From Mesomycoplasma bovoculi M165/69 (lineage in GTDB: Bacteria > Bacillota_I > Bacilli_A > Mycoplasmatales > Metamycoplasmataceae), in contig NZ_CP007154.1 of NCBI RefSeq assembly GCF_000524555.1, positions 62,001 through 126,000 on the forward strand: a DNA stretch of 64,000 nt. The letters run 5' to 3'. Position 1 is the stretch's first letter; each line of letters begins with the position of its first letter. The notes beneath the pieces are model-generated. The model had not been told where the DNA came from. It did not search any database and was given only the letters and a program-made list of their open reading frames with translations. The position numbers and the translations under genes were made by a program. This document shows positions 31,667 to 43,520 of the stretch, piece by piece.

Positions 31667-32275
31667 ATGAAGACAAAACAAACAAAAATCAGCAAGAATA
31701 AGACAAAACCAAAATTTAGAAAACCAAATTTTAAAGTAGTAAATTTTGAAGATAGAAATCAAAAAAAAACCTATAAAAATAAAGGTATAAAAGAAAGAAA
31801 TGAAACTTTTGAAACAAAAAGTTTCATTTCTTGTGTTGAATCATTTACAGGTGGAGGTTTTGCAGCAAAAATTGTTTCAAAACCAGGCGCATCTCGTTTT
31901 TTTGCTGGCGGTCTAGTTACTTATCAAAATGAAATTAAAACCAAATTAGGCGTTGATATTTCAAATGGAGTTATTAATCGCGAAACTGCATTAGCAATGG
32001 CAAAAGCGGGAAATGAATTTTTTAATAGCAAATATTGTTTTTCTTTTACAGGCAATGCTGGTCCAAAAGTTTTAGATGAAAAACCAGTGGGTGAAGTTTA
32101 TATTGCATTAAATAAAAAAGTTTGAAAGCTCAATTTGGGTGGTTCAAGAACCAACATTATTAAAAAAGCAATTGAATTTGCTTACAAACAATTGCAATTA
32201 ATTCAAAAGAAAGAAAAACAAAATACTAGTTTTTATACTTTAAAAACAAACAAAAACAACAAAAAACCTTTATAA
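31667..32275 (+). CDS. CinA C-terminal domain protein (NMN amidohydrolase family)
   Basis: 202 residues. About 45 residues of Lys/Asn-rich N-terminal extension, then a stand-alone CinA C-terminal domain: CVESFTGGGFAAKI, PGASRFFAGGLVTYQ, TGNAGP and PVGEVYIALN. The domain deamidates nicotinamide mononucleotide in other bacteria (PncC). The CinA N-terminal (COG1058) domain is missing. ATG is 1 bp after the atpC stop, with no own promoter. One Trp is TGA. The stop overlaps a TATAAT (32271-32276) that may be the trigger factor promoter. Confidence 0.85.
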
Positions 32276-32305
32276 TTATATAAATAAAAAAAGGATATAA
32301 ATCAT

Positions 32306-33694
32306 ATGCTAAAACGTGAAATTTTACCTAAAACAGCTGAATTAAAAATTACTGTTGAAGCTGGCAAGGATTTGTGACAAAAATCTATTAGCAAAGCATT
32401 TGAAAAAAAAGCTGCTAATATTCAAATTAAAGGATTTCGAAAAGGGAAAGTTCCGCTTGAAAAAGCTAAACAATACATTGAATTAGGTTCTGTAATTGAG
32501 CTTGCTACAAGAGAAGCCTTACCAACACTTTTAAAAGAAGCTTCAAGTAATATTATGGATGATGACCATGTTATTGATTTTGAACCATTTGTTCAAGTGA
32601 TTGAATCGACAGCTGAAACATTAAAAATTAACTTTTTATTTCCAATTTATCCAGAAATTAAATTATCAGATTACAAAAACTTAGAAACTAGATTTGAAAG
32701 TCCGGTTGTAACAAAAGAAGATGTAAAAGGGCAGATTGATCGCCTTTTAGCTGCTAGAGGAAAACATATTGATGTTGATCGTGCTATTAAAAATGGTGAT
32801 TTAATTAATTTCAACTTTAAAGGTTTTATTGATAACAAACCTTTTGAAGGTGGAGAAGCTGAAGATTTTGATTTAAAAATTGGGTCAAAAAGCTTTATCG
32901 AAGGTTTTGAAGACCAATTAATAGGACTTAAAAAAGGTGAGTCAAAAAGCATTGATGTTGTGTTTCCAGCAGACTATCATATTCCTGCTTATGCTTCACA
33001 ACCTGCAGTTTTTAAAGTAAAAATTAACAATGTTAAAGAAAACCAACCAGCAAAATTAACTAATGATTTTGTTGCTGAATTAAAAATTGACAATGTGACC
33101 ACTATTTCACAACTAGAGTCATATTTAGAAGATCTTACTAAAAGAGAAAAAATGGAAATAGCTCGTAGTACTTTCCAAAAAAATGCTTTTGCAGAAATTC
33201 TTAAATCAGTTGAAATTCCTATTTCTAACAAATTGCTAGATCGTGAAATGTCTAGAATTTATGATAGTTTCAATGAAACACTCAAAAGTCAAGGGTTTAC
33301 AATTGATGAGTACTTAAAAATCACTAAATTTACAAATAAAGATATTTTTGAGCAAGTTAATCAACAAGCAACTTTGAGTCTTCAAACTTCTTTTGTTTTT
33401 GCTGAAATTGCAAAACGAGAATCTCTTGCAGTTCTAGATAAAGAATTAGATGAAGAATTGCAACGTTTTGGTTTAATCACTGGGAAAGAAGCTGATGAAT
33501 TAAAAACAAATCCAACTGCACTTCAACATTTACAAATGAATATTACAAATCGTAAAGTTTTAGATAAATTAATTGAGTGAAATAGTAATTCTTCTTCAAA
33601 ATCCAAAGACAAAAAAGTTATTAAAGAAACATTTAATAAAAAAGACGAAAAAGAGACAATTAAAACAAAAAGTTCAATCAAATCCAAAAAATAA
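32306..33694 (+). CDS. tig: trigger factor
   Basis: Ribosome-bound chaperone and peptidyl-prolyl isomerase. 462 residues. The N-terminal ribosome-binding segment has GFRKGKVP (about 46-53, the GFRxGxxP signature). The FKBP-type PPIase part lies at about 150-245 (DLINFNFKGFIDNKPFEGG), and a helical C-terminal domain plus a Lys/Ser-rich tail follow after a TGA Trp at 33578. AAAAGGA is 12 nt before ATG. Confidence 0.95.
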
Positions 33695-33711
33695 TAAAAG
33701 AAAGAATTGTA

Positions 33712-33717
33712 TATAAT
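33712..33717 (+). promoter_or_regulatory. -10 box fused to a start codon
   Basis: TATAAT ends 5 nt before the ATG at 33723, so transcription should begin at or beside the A of the start codon and give a leaderless mRNA. Confidence 0.5.
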
Positions 33718-33722
33718 ATCAA

Positions 33723-34091
33723 ATGTATAATATATCAAAAGAAAAATTTTTCAAAAAACCTGCATCTAAATTATCAATATTTTTAATTACAATTATTTCT
33801 TATATTTTAGGAAGTATTATTGTATTGGCTGTTATTTTTGGTGGTGGTTTTTATGTTGTAAAGTCACAATTACCAACTTTAACTTCAACTATTCAGTCTG
33901 TTGAAAAAGTTGTTGATTCAATTAGTAAAATTAATCCAGATGATATTCAAAAATTATCTAAAGTTTCTGGTAATATTGATAAGTTATCTAATGATATTAA
34001 AGAGATTAAAGATAAATTAGACAAACTAACTTCTTCAAAATCAGAAAATCAAGATCAAACTCAACAAGAACAATCTGAAACTGCAAGTTAG
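33723..34091 (+). CDS. membrane-anchored coiled-coil protein, unknown
   Basis: 122 residues. A basic N-terminus, one strong hydrophobic segment at about 17-47, then a helical, heptad-like region (about 55-105: many Ile/Leu/Val spaced with Lys, Ser and Asp) and a Gln/Glu-rich tail. Probably anchored with the coiled coil in the external space or cytoplasm; orientation is not certain. No family recognised. A terminator follows 68 bp later, so it is monocistronic. Confidence 0.6.
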   Translation: MYNISKEKFFKKPASKLSIFLITIISYILGSIIVLAVIFGGGFYVVKSQLPTLTSTIQSVEKVVDSISKINPDDIQKLSKVSGNIDKLSNDIKEIKDKLDKLTSSKSENQDQTQQEQSETAS

Positions 34092-34159
34092 GCAAGTAAT
34101 AATTTAAATAAAATTAAATTTATTTCAATAAATATTTTGCACAAATAAACAATTCGTTT

Positions 34160-34187
34160 AAAAAGTACCTTTTTGGTACTTTTTTTA
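34160..34187 (+). terminator. intrinsic terminator before gyrA
   Basis: AAAAAGTACC and GGTACTTTTT make a perfect 10-bp stem with a TTTTT loop and T tail. The rest of the 293-bp gap to gyrA (34092-34384) is AT-rich with no gene seen. Confidence 0.9.
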
Positions 34188-34384
34188 AATTGAATCAAAA
34201 TCACACAATTAATGTATTAATTACTAAACAAATAATGAATTTATAATATGCATTATTTGTATTAGTTGTTTTATTTATTAAAAATACAGGTATAAAATAA
34301 GCAAATTATAGGAAAAATGGCCTTTTTTTGGTAAAATTTATTATTTCTAATTAATATAAATCAGGACTATCACAAAGGAAAATT

Positions 34385-36967
34385 ATGGCTTTTTTTGAAG
34401 ATGATAAAAAAAAAGATTTTGACTTTATTGAAGATGAGGAAGTCAAAGTAGTTTTTAATGAAAATTCAGAAATTACTGAAGAAAATCCTGAAGAAGAGAA
34501 TATACTTCAAGATAAAGACGACTATATTATTTCTAATCAACTAATTGAGAAAGAAACAGATAACATCATTCCTAGAGTAATTGAAGAAGAAATGCGTAAT
34601 TCCTTTTTGGATTATTCAATGTCTGTTATTATATCTCGTGCTTTACCAGATGTGCGAGACGGACTAAAACCAGTTCACCGTCGGATTTTATATACAATGA
34701 GTGACCTTGGGATCACTCACAATAGTGCCTATAAAAAATCTGCTCGTATTGTTGGGGATGTTCTTGGTAAATATCACCCACATGGTGATTCATCAGTTTA
34801 TGATTCTATGGTTCGTATGGCTCAACCTTTTTCATTGCGTTATCCTTTAGTTGATGGACATGGAAATTTTGGTTCTTTAGATGGTGATGAAGCGGCTGCA
34901 ATGCGTTATACAGAAGCAAGAATGTCAAAAATTGCTTCTTTAATGGTTGACAACATCAAAAAAAACACAGTAGATTTTGCCGATAACTATGATGGAAGTG
35001 AACAAGAACCAGTTGTTTTGCCAGCTAGATTTCCAAACTTGCTAGTTTCTGGTGTGACTGGAATTGCTGTTGGTATGGCAACTAAAATTCCACCACATAA
35101 TCTTTCTGAAGTTATTGAAACCTTTATTTTACTTGCCAAAAACAATGATATTAGTGATGAAGATTTAGCTAGAAGTTTGCCAGGACCTGACTTTCCAACA
35201 GGTGCTGATATTTTTGGGCAAAGTGGAATTATGCAAGCTTACTTGACTGGGCGTGGTAGTTTTACTATTCGTTCTAAAGCTGAAATTGAGAGATTTAGTT
35301 CAGGTAAGTCTAGAATTATTTTTTATGAAATTCCTTATGAAGTTAAAAAACCAACAATTATTGAAAAAGTTGCACAATTAGTTCATGAAAAAAGAATTAA
35401 TGGAATTAAAGATGTTCGGGATGAAACCAATCGTCAAGGAATTCGTGTTGTTTTTGAAATCAAAAAAGGTTTTGATCCAGAAATTATTTTAAACCAACTT
35501 TATAAAGACACAGATTTACAAGTGAGTTATAGTATGAATATGCTAGCCCTTGTAAAAGGTCAACCTAAATTGTTAAATCTTAAACAAATTTTATGAGAAT
35601 ATTTCTTACATCAAAAAGAGATTACAACTCGAGCATTGCAATTTGATTTAAAAAATGCTTTAGAAAAGCAAAATATTTTGCTTGGAGTTAAAATTGCTGT
35701 TGAAAACATCGATGAAGTTGTTAAAATCATTAAATCTAGTAAATCAGATGCTGATGCTCAACAAAAACTTGCAGAGCGTTTTGATTTAAATTCCATTCAA
35801 ACTAAAGCTATTGTTGATATGCGTTTAGGACGTTTAACTTCATTAGCAGTTGAAAAATTATTAGTTGAATTACAACAAATTGCAGAGCAAATTGATTACA
35901 TTAATTCAATTTTGGCTTCAGAAGAAAAATTAGTTGATTTAATTGTTGAGCAACATCGCGAAGTTGCCAAAAACTTTAGTGACAAACGCCGTTCACAAAT
36001 TAGCGGTGAACTCAGTGTTATTGTTGATGAAGATTTAATAACTCGTCAAGATGTTATTATTTGTTTAACTCAAAACAACTATGTTAAGCGAATTAACTTA
36101 GATGAATATCGAACACAAAATCGTGGCGGCAAAGGAAGTTCAACATCATCATTGTATAAAGATGATGAACTTAAAGGTATTTGGTTTGCCAATACTCACA
36201 CAGATCTGTTAATCATTACATCAAAAGCTAGAATCTTTAAATTAAGAACTCATATGGTTCCAGACTCTTCACGTAATGCTAAAGGAACTCCTTTTATTAA
36301 CTTATTACCATTAGAAAAAGATGAGTCAGTAACATCACTTCTAATTTGAAATCAAGACTATAATTCACATTTTTTAATCACAATTTCAGCCAAAGGTATT
36401 ATTAAAAAAACTCGTTTAAGCGAATATGAAAATATCAATAAAAATGGAAAATATGCTCTCAAATTAAATGAGGATGACTCATTAGTTAAGGCATTAATTG
36501 CTAGTGATGATAGTCAAATTATTATTGGTAGCTCATCAGGAAGAGCCAATCGATTTGACTTATCAACTGTGCGAGCTAGTGGCCGTGTTGCAATTGGAAT
36601 TAAAGGTATTAAATTAGATGCAAGTGAACATGTTGTTGGTGCATGTCATAGTCAAACAGGTAGTTTTGTCTTTACTGTAGGAGATTTAGGTTATGGAAAA
36701 ATGACTTCAGTTGATGAATATAGATTGACAAGTCGTAATAGCAAGGGTGTACTTGCCTTAAATTCCGAAAAAGCTGGAAAGCTTTGCTTTATTGGTACAG
36801 TTAATGGCGATGAGCAAGCTATGATTTTAACCAAAAAAGGCATTGCAATCCGTATTGATTTAGAAACAATTTCAACTAGTAGTCGTGTAACTAAGGGTGT
36901 AAAAATTATAGACATTAAAAAGGGAGATCAAATTCAATCAGTTACAATTATTTCTAAGATTGAGTAA
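34385..36967 (+). CDS. gyrA: DNA gyrase subunit A
   Basis: 860 residues. An acidic N-terminal extension of about 60 residues precedes the conserved start [19 protein letters not shown]. The catalytic Tyr is in [11 protein letters not shown]. The quinolone-determining segment reads [11 protein letters not shown], so the Ser83 and Asp87 equivalents are the sensitive types. The C-terminal beta-pinwheel has the GyrA box as NRGGKG (about 582-587), which separates it from ParC. AAAGGAAAA ribosome site. No gyrB is nearby. Two Trp are TGA. Confidence 0.93.
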
Positions 36968-37003
36968 TTAAGTAATATTATAAAAGGTCATAAATAGAAT
37001 AAC

Positions 37004-39019
37004 ATGAATATTTTAGAAAATCAAAATATAGCTGTATCAAGTTTTGATATAAAAGGCAAACGAGATAATTCGTACTTTTTAGCAACGTTATATATTATTT
37101 ATGATAAGAATAGTTTACAAATTGAATATTTTTATTATGAAGTAAAAAAAGCCCAAATGATATTATCTAATAATATAAATAGTATAAATAGTAATGATAA
37201 AAAAAATAGAGAAGAATTTATTAAGATTTTTGAATTAAATGATAAGCAAAATATTGAATTAGAATATGAACATTTAAAAGAGTTAGCTGAAAAATCTACA
37301 ACTTATTTTTATTCACTTGACTCAATATTTAAATTTATTTTTGGTGAAACTTTAAAAAAAAGTTGAACTAGAATGACTAATCCATACAATATGTATCTAG
37401 TTAATAAGAAAAATCAAAATGGCTATTTTAATGTTTGGTATGATAAATTTAAAGATTCATATTATTGATTATTTCAACTTATGTCAGAAGAATTAAAAGC
37501 ATACAAATGTAATAATATTTTAGAAGATTTGACATGTGGAGATTTTAAAAAATACTATGATAAAAATAAAAGTGATGATTCTAATTATTTTAAATTGTAC
37601 GATAGCCTAAGTTTTAAAGAAAAATTAGATAAGATTTCATTATTTTCCAAAAAGTCAAATCAAGATAATCGATTTGATTTTTCAATTTGTGAAAAGAAAG
37701 ATCAAAACACAAATGATTACACATTTGACGCTAAAAGATTAAGAGACTTTATTCATTCAGTTAAAGATAAACTCTTGCATGAAAGCTATAATAATAATTG
37801 ACTTACAGAAGAACAATATAAAAATTATAAAATAGAAACTCGTTGCGAGGAACAAAATAGACTATTGTTTGATGTTGTTATTAAAAAATATTTAGAAGAA
37901 AGTAAAAGGAATATTGACATTACTAATTTAAGAAACAAGTTAGAACGTTTAATTTTAATTGAGAGTCAATCTCAATCTTTAAATAGTAGAGAAATAAATA
38001 ATATACGCAAAATGGAAAATAAAAATTTTCATTGTCCAATATCATGAACTAAAAATGATAAAAATATAATTTACTACGGTGTTCCCGGCACTGGAAAAAC
38101 ACATTGCTCAAAAGAATTAGCTAATTGAATTATTAATAACAAATGAAAAGAACAATATAATTCAAGATTTAACAATAAAATAGAACAATTTGAGAAAGAT
38201 TACATTGATGAAGATAATCAAGATGAAGATAACCAAATAGAAATAATAACATTTCATCAAAATTATGGATATGAAGACTTTATAGAAGGAATAAAGCCTG
38301 TTCTTGTGAATGGTCACAATGAAGATAAATATAGCAAATCTCTAAATAATCAATTTGGAAGTGTGCTACAATTCAAGCTAAAAAAAGGTATTTTAAGAAA
38401 TATTGTTGATAAGGCAATGAAAAATCATCACAAAAATTATGTTTTAATTATTGATGAAATTAATAGAGGTAATGTATCTCAAATATTTGGAGAATGTTTT
38501 ACATTAATTGAATCTAGTAAGAGATTAAGAAATGATTGCGATAACATTCAATGTCTTGGTGGCGATAAATGTAAAGGTAAATGAGATGGAAATTGAAAAG
38601 TAACTTTACCAACAAGTGAGGAAAAATTCGGAATTCCAGATAACCTTTATATAATAGGAACAATGAATGATAATGATCATTCTATTGCACATTTTGATTT
38701 TGCATTTAGAAGACGTTTTGTTTTTGTAGAAAAGAAACCTAGCGAAGATTTTATAAGCAATTATTATGCTAAAGATGTTTTTGTAAAATTAAACAAAGAA
38801 ATTGAATCTAAATTTTCTTTAAATAAACAAATAGGCCACAGTTATTTTATGAAAGTTAAAAAAAATATAGATAATAAAAAAAGTAAAGAAAAAATAAAAG
38901 AAATTTTATCTAAAGAAATTTGGCCACTTCTTAAAAGTGATATTGACTTAAATACCAATGATATTAAAATTATAGAAAAAAATATAAATGAATTTGTAGA
39001 AAATTATAATAGTAAATAA
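37004..39019 (+). CDS. mcrB: McrB-type AAA+ GTPase of a modification-dependent restriction system
   Basis: 671 residues. The C-terminal AAA+ domain has Walker A GVPGTGKT (359-366), Walker B LIIDEINRGN (D484, E485) and a sensor segment GTMNDNDHSIAHFDFAFRRRF (from 552); McrB proteins normally have NTADRS here, so NDNDHS is a variant. The first 350 residues match no DNA-binding domain that I recognise; they are Asn/Lys-rich with aromatic clusters. Family knowledge: McrB GTP hydrolysis powers translocation and activates McrC cleavage at modified cytosine sites. It starts 36 bp after gyrA with no terminator between them and is coupled to mcrC (1 bp gap). Several Trp are TGA. Confidence 0.85.
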
Positions 39020-39020
39020 A

Positions 39021-40373
39021 ATGTTACCTAATATTAAAATAGAGCAAATAAATATTTGAGAAAATGAGCTAACTAAAACATTAAATAAATTAAAAAAAAA
39101 TAATGTTGATGTTGATTCTTTAATAAACTATTTGAAAGAAAATACTCTCAACAACTCTATTGATTTAAATAATTATGTAGGTCATATTTGGTTTGATAAA
39201 ATAGAAATAAATATTTTTCCAAAAATTTTTAATAATATTTATGGTAAAGAAGCGAATTATAAGTTGTTTACTAATATAAAGTATTGATATTTTTATGCAC
39301 ATAATAATGATAAGAATAAAAAAAACTTTTTGAATCATTATGGAACAGCTGAAAAATATAATAAATTACCCAACTATTCAATAGTTGACTGATTTTTAGA
39401 ACACTATGTGTGTCAAGTATTTAATGTTTTTAAGAAACAAGTTTACCACCAATATAACTTGGTAAAAAAAGACATATTATTTATTAAGGGAAAAATTGAT
39501 TTTAATGAATATTTTAAAAATAAAATATCAAAGGGATATTTTTTTAAATTTAAAAGCTCTTTTTTTGAATATACTCATAAAAACTTGTTTAATCAAATTG
39601 TTAAAAAATGTTTGAAAGTAATATTGTTAAAACTTGATAAATCATACAGTGATACTAATAAATTAATTCGAGAATTATTGGGATATTTGCAAGACGTTAA
39701 TGATACAAATATTTCTAAAAAAGATTGTGATTTGATTAATTTTCACAATTTACCTTTTGAGTTTAAAAATATTTTACAAATGAGCAAAGTGATTTTGCAA
39801 AATTCATATTTTAATAATTACGGAAAGTTTATAGGTTTTTCTTTGCTATTGAATATGTATGATGTTTTTGAAAAATTTGTTCAAGAAAAGTTAAAAGAGG
39901 CAAATATTGAAGTGAAAGACAAGAAAAGTTATATATTAGGGGAATGAGAAAATACGCAAAAAAATTTTAACAATTTAAATTTATCAAACATCGCATCATT
40001 AAATCCTTTAATCAAACCAGATATAGTTATTGTTCAAGACAAAATACAGATTATTGCTGATTGTAAGTATAAAAAGAAAATAAAAGAAAGTGATCTTTAT
40101 CAACTAATAACATATTCCTATAGTTTGCTAAATGAAAAGGATGAATCAAAATCAAAAAATATAGAAAAAGTTACATCTAGCTCCGCAATTTTAATATATC
40201 CTTTATTAGAAAGCGAAACAATTGAGACATTTTACAAAAAATTCATAATAGATGATGAGAGAAAAACTAATATACATATACTAAAAGTGCCCTTTTTATG
40301 TAATATTGAAACAGGAGAACCAGATAATATTTCAATGTTTATTAATAAAATTAAAGATATAGTTGAAATATAA
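39021..40373 (+). CDS. mcrC: McrC nuclease subunit
   Basis: 450 residues. The C-terminal half carries the PD-(D/E)xK nuclease of McrC: KPDIVIV with D334, then IIADCKYKKK with D347 and K349. The N-terminal domain (YVGHIWFDKIEINIFPKIF) fits the McrC region that contacts McrB. No DNA methylase lies beside it, as expected for a type IV system. Composition is even richer in A/T and Asn/Lys than the housekeeping neighbours. It starts 1 bp after mcrB. Confidence 0.87.
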
Positions 40374-40464
40374 GTAAATATTGTTGGATATTAAGATTGC
40401 ATTATTGTACAGTACAAATGGAAATAATAATTTTAAAATTTTTTTCTAAAATTTAAAAATATGA

Positions 40465-40470
40465 TATAAT
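40465..40470 (+). promoter_or_regulatory. extended -10 promoter for the opp leader
   Basis: TGATATAAT: a TATAAT hexamer with the TGn extension. Expected start point about 40477. A second TATAAT at 40574-40579 inside the leader is an alternative promoter. Confidence 0.55.
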
Positions 40471-40476
40471 AACCCC

Positions 40477-40657
40477 ATATGCAAAAATTAATTATCGTAT
40501 GAAATATGAAGCACTCTAGAATTATTAATGATAATTCTACACATTTTCTTATTTCATATTAGTAGTTTTTGGATATAATTTAAATTAAATTAAATAATTA
40601 ATAAAAATAATGAAAAACAAGACTACTATTTATAAAAAAATAGTAGTTATTTTTTTT
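40477..40657 (+). ncRNA. candidate cis-regulatory leader RNA (attenuator/riboswitch-like) of the opp operon
   Basis: Predicted by eye. An outer stem (40498-40506 with 40550-40558, 9 bp) encloses a roughly symmetric internal loop of 10 and 10 nt and an inner perfect hairpin (40517-40525 with 40531-40539, 5-nt loop). Directly after it, 40560-40569 can pair over 10 bp (one G-U) with 40619-40628. That second arm is also the 5' arm of a terminator hairpin (40622-40631 with 40638-40647) ending in a T run. The two pairings exclude each other, which is the logic of a transcription attenuator. The oppA ribosome site (AAAGG) and ATG lie just past the terminator. The internal loop bases do not match a riboswitch consensus I know. 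Confidence 0.5.
40622..40657 (+). terminator. terminator-like hairpin 17 bp before oppA
   Basis: ACTACTATTT and AAATAGTAGT form a 10-bp stem, loop ATAAAA, then TTATTTTTTTT. As it lies between promoter and first gene, it is probably conditional. Confidence 0.75.
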
Positions 40658-40673
40658 AAAAAAAGGTAATAAA

Positions 40674-43520
40674 ATGAAAAAAAAGTTTTTTATTCCAATA
40701 TTAGCTAGTGTTGCAGCAATTCCCACAATTGTTTCTTGTGGGGTTCAACCAGCTTGGCAAAAACGTGAGTATTTTGTAAATATTGACTCAACAACAGCAT
40801 CTCCTCGTGCTTTTGGAAGTTTATATAACAACTTTAGTGGTCCAAGTGCAATTCAAGATTACTTGACTAGTTCGTATTTAATTCAAACAATGTATGAAGA
40901 TGAACTAAGTATCGAATCTAATGGAATCAAACCAGAAGATAAAGGTAAAAAAGATCAGTCATTAAGTTATGAAATTAAACATCCAAGTTATAAATATCTA
41001 TCTTTTGTTAATGCAAAGGCAATTTTAATTGTTGACAAAAATGGAAACGAATTTGTTTTTGACAATGATAAGCATGAAAAAGGTAGATTACCACAAGGAC
41101 AAGTTTCACTATCTCTTAACATAAATTTAACATCAGATGATCCACATAGTATTAATAGTCCAACTTTTGGTGAAAAATTGGATCAAGCTGTTAAAGTGCA
41201 AATGTTTTTAAAAGATGATGTTTATTGAGTTGATGTCAAAGGAAACCAAACTAAATATAAACTAACACCACGTGATTATTGGTATGGTTTTAAGTGACAA
41301 CGTCTTGGATATATAAACTACCGTAATGATCACGGTGGTGGTGATGCAGTTGATGCAAAAGCTAAACAAAATATTCCAAATTATGACCCTAAAGCTGATT
41401 ATTTAGGTTCTGAAATTAACAACCTTTACCTTCTACAACTTTTTGGTTTTGATACTCAAGATTTTGACAATGAACACAAGTATATTCAAGAATATACAGG
41501 GAAAAATGCTGAGTTAAAAAATCAAGAAGCCATTACTTTTTCACTTGCTAAAGGTGCAACTCAGTCATTTTTCAAAGGATTTTTCCGAAAAATTGTTATT
41601 CCAGGAATTTTCAGACCTATACCAAGTAGCTTTGTTGATGAAAGAACTGCCAAAATTAGTAAAATAGTTGATGGTAAAAAAGTAGGTCCATATGGTGAAT
41701 CAGATGAAGCTTTGCAATTTGGTATTTACTGATATGGACAAACTTTTGATAAAGATATGCTTTATAACTCACCGTATATCCAAACTCGTTGGGACTTGCA
41801 CCACAGAAACTGGGAAATTAATAAATATTACCCAAGAACTGGTTGAAAAGATTCAATCAATTATCACTATAATACTATTAACTTTTTATATACAAAATAT
41901 AGTAGTCCTGAAGCTTTTGCAAACTCACAGTTTAACTCATATAAAGAGGGCACAATCCCTATGCTATCTTATAACATCATCAATGATAGTCAGAAAAATT
42001 TAGTTGCACAAGACAAAAATAAATATGGTTGAAAATTATCGAGAGTTGAAACTAAAGATAATCTTTTAAAAACTTATTTTAACTTGTTGGTACCAGGTTC
42101 AATGAAACAAAATTTTGTTTCTCAACCAGGTGTTGAGTTTAATGAAAATTACTATGCTTTCAATGATAACTATGCCAAACTAGCTTATGGGGTTTCTCGA
42201 AAAGAACTAGCAACTGGTGGAGCACGGATTGTTGATTATTTGACTTCAGGTGTGGGTCTAACTTTTAGACAAATTATTGCAAATGCTTGAAATTTATACA
42301 CAACTCAACAATCAGCTTCTCCAATTGCGGAGCCTTGATATAACTTTTTAGATCCTGATAACCACATTAAATTTAATGCTAATTCAAAACGTCCAAGAGA
42401 CTTTTATGATGATGCTAATACTATTCAATTAGTTGATCCTAGTGGAAAAATTTTCTATACCAAAAATCTAGACACTGAAAAACAACAAAACTTTAACAAT
42501 GTTAGCGATTCATCTAAACAATTTGAGGCTCCAAATTATGAAGTTCTCAAGGCAGAAATGAAAAAAATTCTAGACAAATTCTATGCTGATAACCATTTAC
42601 CAGCAAGTGCTAAAGTTGAATGAACTAACCACAGTTGATATACAAATACTCCTTCAAACTGAATTGCTGCGCTAGAAAAAGCTCAAAAAGCAATTAATGG
42701 TTTAGATCCACGTTTAAATATGAAACTGTTATGACCAATCAGTGACTTAAAACAACGTATTAACTACATTAGATATGGAGTTGGTCATTTAAGTTATAGC
42801 TGATGAAGTTATGACTATGATGGTATAGGAACTGCTTTTGATGGTCGGGCGCAAGCAAAAGGTGTTCCATATGCAATATTGTCTTCTATTTATGATAGAG
42901 GTGAAAATTCACAAATTGCTAAATCATACCCACTTTTATACAAATATGCAAAAGCAGCTAAAGAATTTTTTGATCCTTTTGCTAAAAAAGGTGTGATTAG
43001 ACCTTTTGAGGATTGAAAAAATGCTCCAAATGCCTATGATTTTGGAGCTGACAAACAACAAGGAAACCCTAATTTAACACAATATTTTTTAGGTAGTGTT
43101 GTTGATGCGCAAGTTCCTGTTGATCCAAACAAACCAGATGGACCTAAAAAAACTGTCAAAGTTTACAAAAGTTTTGTTGACCAAATTAATGAAAAAGCTA
43201 AAACTGATGCTGACAAAGTTGACTTTGACTTTGGAGCAGAATCTGCTATTTTTAATCTTGGTTATCAAGAAAATGCTGCCAATAGTGAAGAAGATTTAGT
43301 AAAATTAAGTGCTGAACTGAGTTCATTTTTAACTTTTGGACTCAATGACTTAATTGCAATTAGCTCATCCACACCAAGTGTTACTTTACGAAATCCAAAT
43401 ATTAGCATACCTTATGTAGATGAGTATGGTGATTTTACACCAATCGACATGGTTGTAATTAAGCCATTTTACAAAACTGCTAGTAAAATAAACACTAAAA
43501 TTAATGAAGGAGGTCAATAA
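40674..43520 (+). CDS. oppA: OppA-family substrate-binding lipoprotein
   Basis: 948 residues, large as in other mycoplasma OppA. Lys-rich start, hydrophobic signal and lipobox PTIVSC with the lipid-modified Cys at about residue 22. The body is rich in Tyr, Asn and Trp, and many Trp are TGA. It binds oligopeptides or another solute on the membrane surface and hands it to OppB/C. Mycoplasma OppA proteins have also been linked to ecto-ATPase and adhesion; no clear P-loop is visible here. AAAGG ribosome site follows the leader terminator. The stop overlaps the oppB ATG. Confidence 0.88.

Larger units (their letters stand above)
40374..40673. other. 300-bp gene-free region: end of mcrC unit and opp leader
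   Basis: Contains a 13-bp palindrome TTGTACAGTACAA (40405-40417), the AATTTTAAAATTTTTT string (about 40430) that may act as a weak terminator for mcrBC, a strong promoter, and the structured leader RNA described separately. No coding frame is seen. Confidence 0.7.

Noticed and set aside
40509-40540. Possible CIRCE operator (AGCACTC followed by a hairpin)
   Set aside because: Only the left half resembles CIRCE; there is no GAGTGCT partner at the right spacing, and the neighbouring gene is not a chaperone.
40477-40657. T-box, purine riboswitch or SRP RNA
   Set aside because: No T-box TGGNACCGCG sequence, no purine three-way junction bases and no SRP GGAAG/AGCA core were found.
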